Shown here piece by piece: positions 1 through 7,805 of a DNA stretch of 64,000 nt. Made by a program: the position numbers and the translations under genes. The DNA is from Neisseria arctica (GTDB lineage: Bacteria; Pseudomonadota; Gammaproteobacteria; Burkholderiales; Neisseriaceae): the NCBI RefSeq assembly GCF_022870905.1, contig NZ_CP091510.1:1984001-2048000 (forward strand). Direction: 5' to 3'. The notes under the pieces were generated by a model. It was given only the letters and a program-made list of their open reading frames with translations, was not told where the DNA came from and did no database searches. Each line of letters begins with the position of its first letter. Positions within the stretch are counted from its first letter, which is position 1.

Positions 1-58
1 TACTTCAATAAAGAAAAAACAGCATAGCAGGCCGCCGCGTTTGATTACACGCGCCCCT

Positions 59-232
59 ATCTGTCCTGATACCTGAGATTTTCAGCCGTAAAACGGCTTT
101 CTCCCCTTCGGTGGGCGCAGCCGCGCCACTCTCCAGATTTTTTGTTGACAATATGCAGTCCTTTTACCTGAGCGATTTAAGGGTATCTGCGCCTTCGGTG
201 GCACGCCGACGGGCGCACTCTCTCCTGCATAT
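59..232 (-). ncRNA. Tandem glycine riboswitch
   Basis: Read on the minus strand, two glycine aptamers lie in series. The first (232 to 151) is closed by the complementary ends ATATGCAG and CTGCATAT and holds GGAGAG, a GCGCCC hairpin arm and CACCGAAGG. The second (138 to 59) is closed by ATCTG and CAGAT and repeats the same GGAGAG and CACCGAAGG elements. The short linker between them is typical of tandem glycine switches. The regulated gene must lie to the left of the window; in this class it is usually a glycine cleavage gene or an amino-acid symporter, and I cannot tell which. A hairpin at 36-53 may belong to the expression platform. Confidence 0.9.
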
Positions 233-442
233 GCTTTCGGATTATGGCTGTATTTTCGCAATGCCGCAAGGCCTGATTTCCAAAACTTTACAAAATAATT
301 TTACAAAAATTACTTTTAAACTGTTATTACTCAAAATCACAACATGAGGCCGGACAACACCACCCTAATCACACATTATTTTAAAAAATTAATTTTTTTA
401 AACTATTGTATGTTAAATTAAATTGGAATATATTTAAGGACA

Positions 443-462
443 CATACATACTGGCATGTATG
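443..462. promoter_or_regulatory. Inverted repeat upstream of Lrp-type gene
   Basis: CATACAT and ATGTATG flank a 6-base spacer, 31 bases before the start codon of the Lrp/AsnC-type gene. The arms are perfect. Lrp-family proteins often bind such repeats and regulate their own gene, so an operator is plausible, but this is inferred from position and symmetry only. Confidence 0.35.
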
Positions 463-493
463 CCAAATAGAAGAAAAAAATAAGGAATCGAAA

Positions 494-979
494 ATGGCAC
501 AAATCACTTTAGATAAAACCGATCTCAAGATCCTCCAAGTCTTACAGGAAAACGGTCGTCTGACTAATGTCGAACTCTCTGAACGTGTGGCACTCTCTCC
601 CTCCCCCTGCCTACGCCGTCTGAAACAATTGGAAGATGCGGGTATTATCCGTCAATATGCTGCCCTACTTTCTCCGGTTGCCGTACAACTCGGCTTACAG
701 GCTTTTATCCGCGTGTCTATTGATAAAGCCAGCGAGTCGCGCGACCAATTTGCCTCTGCTATACAAACATGGCCCGAGGTACTAAGCTGCTTTGCCCTAA
801 CCGGAGAAACCGATTATCTCTTACATGCGTTTTTCACAGATATGAACGCATTCTCTCATTTCGTATTAGAAACACTCTTATCACACCCGGGTGTGCAAGA
901 CGCAAAGTCCAGCTTTGTCTTAAAAGAAATCAAAAATACAACTGCTCTGCCCTTGGGGCACTTAAACCAACAAGATTAA
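494..979 (+). CDS. Lrp/AsnC-family transcriptional regulator
   Basis: A 161-residue protein of the usual Lrp/AsnC length. Residues 6-52 form the winged helix-turn-helix (ILQVLQENGRLT, then LSERVALSPSPCLRRLKQLE as the recognition part). Residues 68-150 fit the RAM effector domain that binds amino acids and drives dimer and octamer assembly. AAGGA stands 7-11 bases before the ATG. The gene is monocistronic, closed by its own hairpin terminator at 1001. A glycine riboswitch transcribed in the opposite direction lies upstream, so an amino-acid theme is possible, but the ligand cannot be read from sequence. Family assignment is firm; the target genes are unknown. Confidence 0.93.
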   Translation: MAQITLDKTDLKILQVLQENGRLTNVELSERVALSPSPCLRRLKQLEDAGIIRQYAALLSPVAVQLGLQAFIRVSIDKASESRDQFASAIQTWPEVLSCFALTGETDYLLHAFFTDMNAFSHFVLETLLSHPGVQDAKSSFVLKEIKNTTALPLGHLNQQD

Positions 980-1000
980 AGCCTTATTCTTACCATGTAT

Positions 1001-1030
1001 AACACGACGGTGTGAACCGTCGTGTTTTCT
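1001..1030 (+). terminator. Rho-independent terminator after Lrp gene
   Basis: A 10-bp stem AACACGACGG / CCGTCGTGTT with a 6-base loop, followed by TTCT. It lies 21 bases after the stop codon. Confidence 0.8.
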
Positions 1031-1247
1031 TATTCCTTATAAACCATGACAACCGCTAGATCATTTTATTTTCAGACGGCCTCCAGATTCTCTATAAAAT
1101 ACATACATTAACTTTTAACGTCTTTTTCCACCTTTAATAGCATTCCTTTTTCGATTGCTACAGCTCACGCAATCATTTGGTAATAAATCCTAGCTTTGTT
1201 AAAATAACCAGCCCATATTCAAGCACTTCAAACACATTAAGATACCG

Positions 1248-1829
1248 ATGAATGCCGACGACCAAACCATAATCCGACATACCTTAGTTTGGCTTGAAAA
1301 AGCCGTAATCGGATTAAATCTCTGCCCATTTGCCAAAGCACCCCATGCCAAAGGCCGTATCCGCATCAGCGTAAGCCACGCCAAGCATTTAGACGGTTTT
1401 TTAGAAGATCTTGACCGTGAATTACAATTTCTCGCAGAAACTCCAGCTGAAGAAACCGAAACTACCTTACTGGTACACCCAACTTTATTTACCGACTTTT
1501 TGATTTTTAATGATATGCTGGATTTGGCCGATGCAGCCATTACCGATAACGGGCTCGAAGGCATCATACAGATCGCACCGTTTCATCCCCGCTTCCAATT
1601 CGAAGGGACTTCTCCCGACGATATCAGCAACTATACCAACCGTTCGCCCTATCCTACCCTTCATCTTATTCGCGAAGACAGCATTGCCAAGGCAACCGAA
1701 GCTTTTCCCAATGCTGCGGATATTTTCGAACGCAATATCGCCCTTTTAGAAAATATGGGGCATGAAGGATGGCGTAAACTTGAGATTCCCACTTGTCCGT
1801 TACATTCCAAACAAACGGAAACCACATGA
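1248..1829 (+). CDS. DUF1415 family protein
   Basis: A 193-residue soluble protein matching the conserved uncharacterised family DUF1415. Visible landmarks are GLNLCPFA at residues 22-29 and the motif HPRFQF in the middle, both typical of the family. No signal peptide or membrane segment is present. Its stop codon overlaps the start of the following YbaN-like gene as ATGA, which indicates translational coupling. The biochemical role of DUF1415 is not known to me; the single Cys in GLNLCPFA is a candidate functional residue by conservation only. Confidence 0.88.
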   Translation: MNADDQTIIRHTLVWLEKAVIGLNLCPFAKAPHAKGRIRISVSHAKHLDGFLEDLDRELQFLAETPAEETETTLLVHPTLFTDFLIFNDMLDLADAAITDNGLEGIIQIAPFHPRFQFEGTSPDDISNYTNRSPYPTLHLIREDSIAKATEAFPNAADIFERNIALLENMGHEGWRKLEIPTCPLHSKQTETT

Positions 1830-2182
1830 TACGCTGGCTATTTGCGGGCTGCGGCATAATTGCCCTGACTCTGGGCATTATCGGAATTTTTCTACCCATA
1901 CTACCCACTACTCCTTTTGTTCTCCTTGCTGCCGGCTGTTGGGCGAAGTCTTCCCCTCACTTTCATCATTGGCTAAGCAGACATCGTTACTTCGGCCCTA
2001 TCATTAAAAATTGGGAAACCCGTCGGGCCATTCCTAAAAAAGCCAAATATTTGGCCTTCAGCATGATGGCTTTTTCATGTTTGCTGCTATGGGTACGATT
2101 TCCTATGCAATGGTGGATAGCAATCGCTACAATGGTTTGCATTTCGGTAGCTTTTTGGATGTGGCGATTACCGGACGCTTAG
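1826..2182 (+). CDS. YbaN family (DUF454) inner-membrane protein
   Basis: A 118-residue protein with hydrophobic segments at about residues 5-30, 75-92 and 95-112. The motif GIIGIFLPILPTTPFVLLAAGCW near the N-terminus is the DUF454 hallmark. I chose the ATG at 1826 because it gives the standard N-terminus MIRWLF and overlaps the upstream stop (ATGA); an upstream in-frame ATG at 1793 lies deep inside the DUF1415 gene. The family is a small membrane protein of unknown function. Confidence 0.9.
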   Translation: MIRWLFAGCGIIALTLGIIGIFLPILPTTPFVLLAAGCWAKSSPHFHHWLSRHRYFGPIIKNWETRRAIPKKAKYLAFSMMAFSCLLLWVRFPMQWWIAIATMVCISVAFWMWRLPDA

Positions 2183-2298
2183 TCAGTCCCTATCCTTTCA
2201 AAAGCACCAAATCAGCTATCCAATTTATTTTTATAAGTTTTTTTAGCCAACCAATTAAATAAAACTGCAAAATTGTCGGCAAAAACGGGCAAGTGCAG

Positions 2299-2304
2299 TA
2301 TAAT
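2299..2304 (+). promoter_or_regulatory. Possible -10 box for antiporter gene
   Basis: A perfect TATAAT lies 107 bases upstream of the antiporter start. TTGTCG lies 20 bases further up, which is longer than ideal. Two GTTAAC hexamers at about 2351 and 2367 lie in the leader and could be a protein-binding site. All of this is weak inference. Confidence 0.35.
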
Positions 2305-2410
2305 GCGGCCTTTCCCTTTACAATTTCCGGGATAAATTAAAATCAACAAGTTAACTTTTACAGAGGTTAACACATCAATTTCGATTACCCTTAACGGAAA
2401 AGGATAGCCG

Positions 2411-3829
2411 ATGCGCCTTCACAACGCTCTTATCCCCATGCTGCTCATGCCGCTGTTTGCACAAGCCGCCTCTTTTGACGGCGCCAGCCTAAGCCTGATT
2501 TGGGGTCTGCCCTTTGCCCTCATTTTGCTTTCAATCGCCTTATTTCCATTATTGGCGCCACACTTTTGGCATCATCATTTTGGTAAAGTGACGGCCTTTT
2601 GGACCATACTCTTTTTGATTCCGCTTATTATTTTTTATGGCTTCGGTGCCGCCGTGCATACCATTGCACATGCATTGATCGAAGAATATATTCCTTTTAT
2701 CCTGCTTTTATTGGCACTCTACACCATATCGGGCGGTATTTTAGTTTGGGGTAATTTACACGGCAGCCCTAAAACCAACACTACTATTTTGGCTATCGGA
2801 ACCGTTTTGGCATCATTAATGGGCACTACAGGAGCTGCCATGCTCTTAATCCGTCCGTTACTGAAAGCCAACGATAACCGCAAACACCGTGTACACGTGG
2901 TGGTTTTCTTCATTTTCTTAGTTGCCAATATCGGCGGTGGTCTCACTCCTCTGGGTGACCCACCTCTGTTTTTAGGCTTTTTAAAAGGCGTAGACTTTAT
3001 GTGGACGGTGCAACACATGCTCCCTCCCGTATTTATCAGCGCCGCCATTTTGCTGCTTGTGTTCTACTTGCTAGACAGCTATCTGTATAAAAAAGAAGAT
3101 GAAGTCAGCGATACGGATCCGACTCCCGACAGCCCGTTGAAAATCTTCGGCAAATGGAATTTCCTACTGCTTTTGGGCGTAGTTGGTTCGGTACTGATGT
3201 CAGGCTTGTGGAAGCCCGACCATCCCGGTTTTGAAATTCTCGGCAGCACCTACCAATTGCAAAACCTAGTACGCGACCTGATTTTACTTGCTCTTGCCGG
3301 TATTTCCTTAGCAATTACGCCCAAGCAAGTTCGCGCGGGCAATGAGTTCAACTGGGATCCTATTTTAGAAGTAGGTAAACTCTTCCTTGGTATTTTCATC
3401 ACCATCGCCCCTGTATTGGCAATCCTTAAAGCCGGCGAGGCCGGTGCGTTCCGCGGCTTGATTTCAATGGTACACGATGCAGACGGCAACCCCGTCAACA
3501 CCATGTATTTCTGGATGAGCGGCCTACTTTCAGCTTTCTTGGACAACGCTCCTACTTATTTAGTGTTTTTCAATATGGCAGGTGGAGATGCCCAGTCACT
3601 AATGACCGGCCCGCTGTTCCATTCATTACTGGCTATTTCTATGGGTTCGGTATTTATGGGGGCTCTAAGCTATATCGGTAACGCACCGAACTTTATGGTG
3701 AAATCAATTGCCGAACAGCGCAAAGTCAAAATGCCGAGCTTTTTTGGCTATATGGTTTGGTCCTTCGGCATTCTGGTACCCATATTCATTTTGCACACTT
3801 TTATTTTCTTTGTTTTCCAATGGTTCTAA
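2411..3829 (+). CDS. Sodium:proton antiporter, NhaD-like (ion transporter superfamily)
   Basis: A 472-residue integral membrane protein with about a dozen hydrophobic segments spread over its length and a signal-like first helix ending near AQAAS. Conserved stretches include GGLTPLGDPPLF in the first half and LSAFLDNAPTYLVFFN in the second. These are the paired re-entrant regions of NhaD/ArsB-type transporters, in which an Asp and a Thr line the ion path. It probably exchanges Na+ (or Li+) for H+ across the inner membrane. It stands alone, with an uptake-sequence hairpin terminator directly after it. The family is firm; the exact ion is inferred. Confidence 0.88.
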   Translation: MRLHNALIPMLLMPLFAQAASFDGASLSLIWGLPFALILLSIALFPLLAPHFWHHHFGKVTAFWTILFLIPLIIFYGFGAAVHTIAHALIEEYIPFILLLLALYTISGGILVWGNLHGSPKTNTTILAIGTVLASLMGTTGAAMLLIRPLLKANDNRKHRVHVVVFFIFLVANIGGGLTPLGDPPLFLGFLKGVDFMWTVQHMLPPVFISAAILLLVFYLLDSYLYKKEDEVSDTDPTPDSPLKIFGKWNFLLLLGVVGSVLMSGLWKPDHPGFEILGSTYQLQNLVRDLILLALAGISLAITPKQVRAGNEFNWDPILEVGKLFLGIFITIAPVLAILKAGEAGAFRGLISMVHDADGNPVNTMYFWMSGLLSAFLDNAPTYLVFFNMAGGDAQSLMTGPLFHSLLAISMGSVFMGALSYIGNAPNFMVKSIAEQRKVKMPSFFGYMVWSFGILVPIFILHTFIFFVFQWF

Positions 3830-3850
3830 GCAAATAAAAACACCATAGAA

Positions 3851-3886
3851 AAAAGGCCGTCTGAAAAAATATTCAGACGGCCTTTT
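3851..3886. terminator. Bidirectional terminator made of paired uptake sequences
   Basis: Two AG-type uptake sequences face each other (AAAAGGCCGTCTGAA and its complement), giving a 15-bp stem with A and T runs on either side. It separates the convergent antiporter and UPF0145 genes and can serve both. Confidence 0.85.
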
Positions 3887-3919
3887 CACTTCCTACACAA
3901 TCACAATCGGCTTAGTATT

Positions 3920-4243
3920 TTACTTGAGCTTCACTGCCGTGCCACTCACGCTCACCATCATCATCATCGAACCACTTTGGCCGATAACTTCATAATCAAT
4001 ATCCACTCCGACCACGGCATCCGCACCCAGCTTACGGGCATACTCCTCCATCTCCGCAAAAGCAGTTTCACGCGCATTACGCATTTCACGTTCATAAGCA
4101 CCGGAGCGGCCACCGACAACATCTCTAATAGACCCCAAAATATCTTTGAAAATATTGCTGCCTAAAATAGCTTCTCCGACAACAATATCCAAATATTCGG
4201 CAATCTCGCGGCCTTCAATAGTGGGCGTGGTGGTTTTCAACAT
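3920..4243 (-). CDS. YbjQ/UPF0145 family protein
   Basis: A 107-residue protein of the YbjQ family, once annotated as putative heavy-metal-binding. Landmarks are the opening [34 protein letters not shown] and [13 protein letters not shown]. These proteins are thought to form oligomers; YbjQ-type proteins lack a proven substrate. The C-terminus has a run of four Met ([12 protein letters not shown]), which is usual in this family. It is convergent with the upstream antiporter. Confidence 0.9.
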   Translation of the reverse strand: MLKTTTPTIEGREIAEYLDIVVGEAILGSNIFKDILGSIRDVVGGRSGAYEREMRNARETAFAEMEEYARKLGADAVVGVDIDYEVIGQSGSMMMMVSVSGTAVKLK

Positions 4244-4343
4244 TACAAATTTCCTTATAAATCACTTAATGTACAATTAAACATGGTTCCAATACTCTCT
4301 TTTTCAAGACGTCATAACGTATTTAAAAACCAACTCACCCAAT

Positions 4344-4367
4344 AAAAAGCCGCCTAATTAAGGCGGC
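4344..4367 (-). terminator. Terminator after TSUP permease gene
   Basis: On the minus strand GCCGCCT and AGGCGGC flank a 5-base AT loop and are followed by TTTTT. It lies 25 bases beyond the stop of the permease gene. Confidence 0.8.
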
Positions 4368-4391
4368 ACGATGTAAATACCTTTCCTTTAC

Positions 4392-5201
4392 TCAGCCCCA
4401 CATTTTCCAAAGCATTTGCGCAGCAATAACCAAAAGTAATAGACCAAAAGCCAATTTCAACTTTTCAGACGGCAGCTTATGCGACACCTTCACACCCAAC
4501 GGAGCAAACAATACCGTGGCCACACTTAAAACTACTACTGCAGGCAAATACCAAAATCCCAAACTGCCGGCCGGCAAACCCGCTACACCCCATCCGGAAA
4601 TCAAATACCCCAATGCACCGGCTACGGCAATCGGCCAAGCCAAACCAGCAGAAGTGCCCACGGCACGATGTACGGGCACATTACAGTACAACATGAAGGG
4701 CACCGACAACGAACCGCCGCCAATCCCTACCCAGCTGGATATCAAGCCAAAGAGCGCCCCTACGCCGCTCAATCCCATACGCTCAGGCAAATGCCGGCTG
4801 GGTTTAGGTTTTACATTGGCCAGCGTACGCAAAGCAATCACCACGGTAAATACAACAAAAAAGATTTGTAACGCACGGTTAGAAATAAACTGAGCTAATA
4901 TCGCACCCAATACCACCCCCGCCACCATGCCCGGAGCCATATTACGCACAATATGCCAATCTACTGCCCCTTTACGGTTTTGTGCCAACACGCTGGAGAA
5001 AGTCGTAAACACCATCACAGCAAAAGAAGTACCAACGGCAATATGCTGGGCATGCGATAACCCCTGCAATCCTTGAAGCTGCAACACCCACAACACCACC
5101 GGCACAATAATCATACCTCCGCCGATACCCAGCAAGCCTGCAATAAAACCTGCGAAAGCACCTACGGCCAACATGGCTAAAATAATTTCAATGGTCCACA
5201 T
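4392..5201 (-). CDS. TSUP (TauE/SafE) family anion permease
   Basis: A 269-residue membrane protein with about eight hydrophobic segments. The two half-repeats of the family are visible: GFIAGLLGIGGGMIIVPVV near residues 18-36 and GLISSWVGIGGGSLSVPFM near residues 153-171. TSUP proteins move small sulfur-containing or organic anions such as sulfite or sulfoacetate out of or into the cell. Nothing nearby identifies the substrate; cysB is 17 kb away. It has its own terminator at 4344. Confidence 0.9.
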   Translation of the reverse strand: MWTIEIILAMLAVGAFAGFIAGLLGIGGGMIIVPVVLWVLQLQGLQGLSHAQHIAVGTSFAVMVFTTFSSVLAQNRKGAVDWHIVRNMAPGMVAGVVLGAILAQFISNRALQIFFVVFTVVIALRTLANVKPKPSRHLPERMGLSGVGALFGLISSWVGIGGGSLSVPFMLYCNVPVHRAVGTSAGLAWPIAVAGALGYLISGWGVAGLPAGSLGFWYLPAVVVLSVATVLFAPLGVKVSHKLPSEKLKLAFGLLLLVIAAQMLWKMWG

Positions 5202-5255
5202 ATATTTTCAGGCGGCCCCTCACCGCAACTTAACAGACAACCACTCAGGCCGTCT

Positions 5256-5287
5256 GAAAAAAGCCGCTCCATCAAAATGAAGCGGCT
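5256..5287 (-). terminator. Terminator after pssA
   Basis: On the minus strand AGCCGCTTCA and TGGAGCGGCT form a 10-bp stem followed by six T. A single AG-type uptake sequence overlaps the T-run side (5248-5259). Confidence 0.85.
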
Positions 5288-5356
5288 CTACAAATCCCGT
5301 ACAAAACCAAAAAAACAGCCGATTAAAATCATTTCAACCAGCTGCCAGCCTTGCAC

Positions 5357-6109
5357 TTATTGGCGCTGCTTCCACCATTTGTAGCCAAACATCACATAGC
5401 CCGACAAACTATAGCCCAAGAAAAACAGAAACAGCACTAAAGAAGGCTCCATTGCCACTACCAACAGCAACAACATGGCCAAAATCATCGCTACAAAGGG
5501 AACTTTCCGGCGTACATTGATTTCTTTGAAACTCCAAAACGGAATCTGCACCACCATCGACAAACCGGCAAACAATGTAATCAATAAACAGAACCACTTA
5601 ACGCCGGGCAAACTTTCATAACTATGGTTAACCCATATCAACCCTACCACCAATGCCGCGGCAGTCGGGCTGGGAATACCAATAAACCAACGCTTGTCCA
5701 CCTTACCGATCAGCGTATTAAATAATGCCAAACGCAAAGCCGCACATGCGCAATAAATAAACGCAACCGAATAGCCGATTTTACCAAACTGCCAAAGTTG
5801 CCATTTATAAGCAATCAACGCCGGAGCCAATCCGAAACTTACCATATCAGCCAAACTGTCAAGCTGCTCACCAAACGCACTTTGACTATTGGTCCAACGT
5901 GCCACACGACCATCCATCCCGTCAAGCAGCATAGCGATAAACACTGCAACTGCTGCCGTTTCATAATGACCGTGCATAGCTTGAGTAATGGCGAAAAATG
6001 CCGAAAACAACGCCGCTATCGTAAAAGCATTTGGTAACAGATAAATGCTGTTTTGCCGAAGCTTGGCGCGGCGGCTGAAATCGGGGGAATTAGAATTTTC
6101 CGTTGACAT
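5357..6109 (-). CDS. pssA: CDP-diacylglycerol--serine O-phosphatidyltransferase
   Basis: A 250-residue membrane enzyme that joins CDP-diacylglycerol and serine to give phosphatidylserine, the precursor of phosphatidylethanolamine. The CDP-alcohol phosphotransferase signature DG-x2-AR-x8-G-x3-D-x3-D is complete, running from D66 to D88. Hydrophobic segments follow through the C-terminal half. I start the gene at 6109 because GAGGAG lies 5 bases upstream of this ATG; an upstream in-frame start would add 13 residues read through an uptake sequence. The family usually functions with psd, which is not in the window. Confidence 0.93.
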   Translation of the reverse strand: MSTENSNSPDFSRRAKLRQNSIYLLPNAFTIAALFSAFFAITQAMHGHYETAAVAVFIAMLLDGMDGRVARWTNSQSAFGEQLDSLADMVSFGLAPALIAYKWQLWQFGKIGYSVAFIYCACAALRLALFNTLIGKVDKRWFIGIPSPTAAALVVGLIWVNHSYESLPGVKWFCLLITLFAGLSMVVQIPFWSFKEINVRRKVPFVAMILAMLLLLVVAMEPSLVLFLFFLGYSLSGYVMFGYKWWKQRQ

Positions 6110-6209
6110 AATCTCCTCAGGCCGTCTGAATCTCCACAGCCGAAACAACCGTGAAGTAAAAAGGATACGAACGGTTGATTATACCGCATATCGACATGAT
6201 ACGCGGCTA

Positions 6210-7721
6210 CTAAAAAGTCTTATTGAATTCAACAAATAAACGATTCTTCTGATAAGTATAAAAAGGATCGTTGCTGTTATTGCGCTGATGAGAAAATGTC
6301 AATCTCGGAGTAATACCTCTAAAGTAAACTGCCCGATGCCATATCGAAATAGAAGCCGCCAACTCAGAATCTTGTCGCCTATCATTTTCACTAAAGAAAC
6401 TTGGTGCTTGATAGCGGCGTTTTGCATACCCCACTTGAGCACGCCCAGACAACCCTGAAGCCCACTCATATCCTAAACCGGCTCGTACCCCATAGCGGTT
6501 AAAACTATCACTTTTATCTTCCGGATTACGCTCCTGATAATGATCTCCGCCTAATAGCCAATATTGTTTAGCAGACGGATAATACATCCAAGATATTCCT
6601 ATCAGATGTGACTTACTATCGGATCTTTCCCGTTGTTGGTTTTTCAAACGACTCATCTCTCCTACCGTGGCTAGCTGGAGATTTGATAACAACCAATGAT
6701 TCCAATAGCTTCTGATCCCATTGGTGTAACTATAAGCATCATTTCCATACATACGCCGCTCATGAAAAGGTATCACACCCAGATCGTTACGGCTATCTGC
6801 CCAGCCTATTCCCGCACCGATACGCATTGTCAAATCATTATAACGGCTATAAGAAGGATAATCCTTACCGGATAAATCTGCAGTAAATTTAAAATAGTAA
6901 CCGTTACTTAAAGAAAACTTTTTATCTGCACCCGCCTGATAACTTAAAGCCAATGCATCAATAGGCTGATCAAAACGCCACCCACGATAACAATCATCAT
7001 TCGGATCCTCTGCTTTGGCATCCGCGCATTGATTCTGCTCCAAATATTTACCTAAATATTGCTGTTGCGGAGCCTGATTTATATTACTTTCACGTATCAC
7101 ACTGATACCGGCATATGTCTGCCAAGCATCACGCTCACGCAACGCTTGCCGATAATGTTCAATGCCTTCACGCACAACTTCAGGCAGGCTTTCCGCCTGC
7201 AAACGATCAAATTGATCCGCCGCAGCCTCATTTTGCTGATCTTCAAATAAGGCCTGTGCCATTCTGAAGCGCAACATAGGAGCATCAGGTTCTGCTGCAA
7301 CCAATTCACGATATAGCCCTACTGCTTCATTTGCCCTACCCTCAGACTGAGCCAATACGGCTTGGGCAAATTTTGCCAAACCTTCATTATGCTGCGGCCA
7401 CATACGGTAAACAGGCAATAACACCTTAATCCCAGGAAAGTTTCCGGATGCAACGGCAGATTGCATAGCTCGCTCCAGTAAAGCAGGATTATTCACTAAA
7501 TCTGCCTCATTCACTTCAATTACTGGCATATCTTTTGTGACAGCCTCCACATGGCGATACTTGCCTAGTTGAGGCTCAGGTATATTCAGTTTGAGTTCAG
7601 GCGTATTCTGGGGAAGCCCCACATCATTTGCCTTCGGAATAGTCTCCGCTATTACAACTCCGCTACTAACAATATAAGTCAGCCCTAAAAACAATACCGA
7701 TTTGAATATTGACTTATTCAA
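6210..7721 (-). CDS. Slam: surface lipoprotein assembly modifier (DUF560)
   Basis: A 503-residue outer-membrane protein. Residues 1-25 are a signal peptide; residues about 75-195 are helical and TPR-like; from about residue 200 to the terminal Phe503 alternating beta strands form the DUF560 barrel. The Slam hallmark NINQAP stands at residues 213-218 at the domain junction. Slam proteins move specific lipoproteins to the cell surface, and the substrate is usually encoded next door, here the lipoprotein gene directly upstream. The start codon is TTG with AAGGGGGG nine bases before it; no in-frame ATG fits. A hairpin separates it from the substrate gene. Confidence 0.92.
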   Translation of the reverse strand: MNKSIFKSVLFLGLTYIVSSGVVIAETIPKANDVGLPQNTPELKLNIPEPQLGKYRHVEAVTKDMPVIEVNEADLVNNPALLERAMQSAVASGNFPGIKVLLPVYRMWPQHNEGLAKFAQAVLAQSEGRANEAVGLYRELVAAEPDAPMLRFRMAQALFEDQQNEAAADQFDRLQAESLPEVVREGIEHYRQALRERDAWQTYAGISVIRESNINQAPQQQYLGKYLEQNQCADAKAEDPNDDCYRGWRFDQPIDALALSYQAGADKKFSLSNGYYFKFTADLSGKDYPSYSRYNDLTMRIGAGIGWADSRNDLGVIPFHERRMYGNDAYSYTNGIRSYWNHWLLSNLQLATVGEMSRLKNQQRERSDSKSHLIGISWMYYPSAKQYWLLGGDHYQERNPEDKSDSFNRYGVRAGLGYEWASGLSGRAQVGYAKRRYQAPSFFSENDRRQDSELAASISIWHRAVYFRGITPRLTFSHQRNNSNDPFYTYQKNRLFVEFNKTF

Positions 7722-7764
7722 AAATGATATCCCCCCTTAAAGATAAAAACACACGAAAACAAGA

Positions 7765-7792
7765 AAAACCGCTTGAAATCAAGCGGTTTTCT
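7765..7792 (-). terminator. Intercistronic hairpin between lipoprotein and Slam genes
   Basis: On the minus strand AAACCGCTTGA and TCAAGCGGTTT form an 11-bp stem with a 2-base loop followed by TTTC. It lies between the stop of the substrate gene and the Slam start, so Slam may depend on read-through. Confidence 0.75.
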
Positions 7793-7805
7793 AAATCAAC
7801 CATTA

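Noticed and set aside
111..347. Open frame over the left-edge region
   Set aside because: It overlaps the tandem glycine riboswitch on the other strand and has no protein character.
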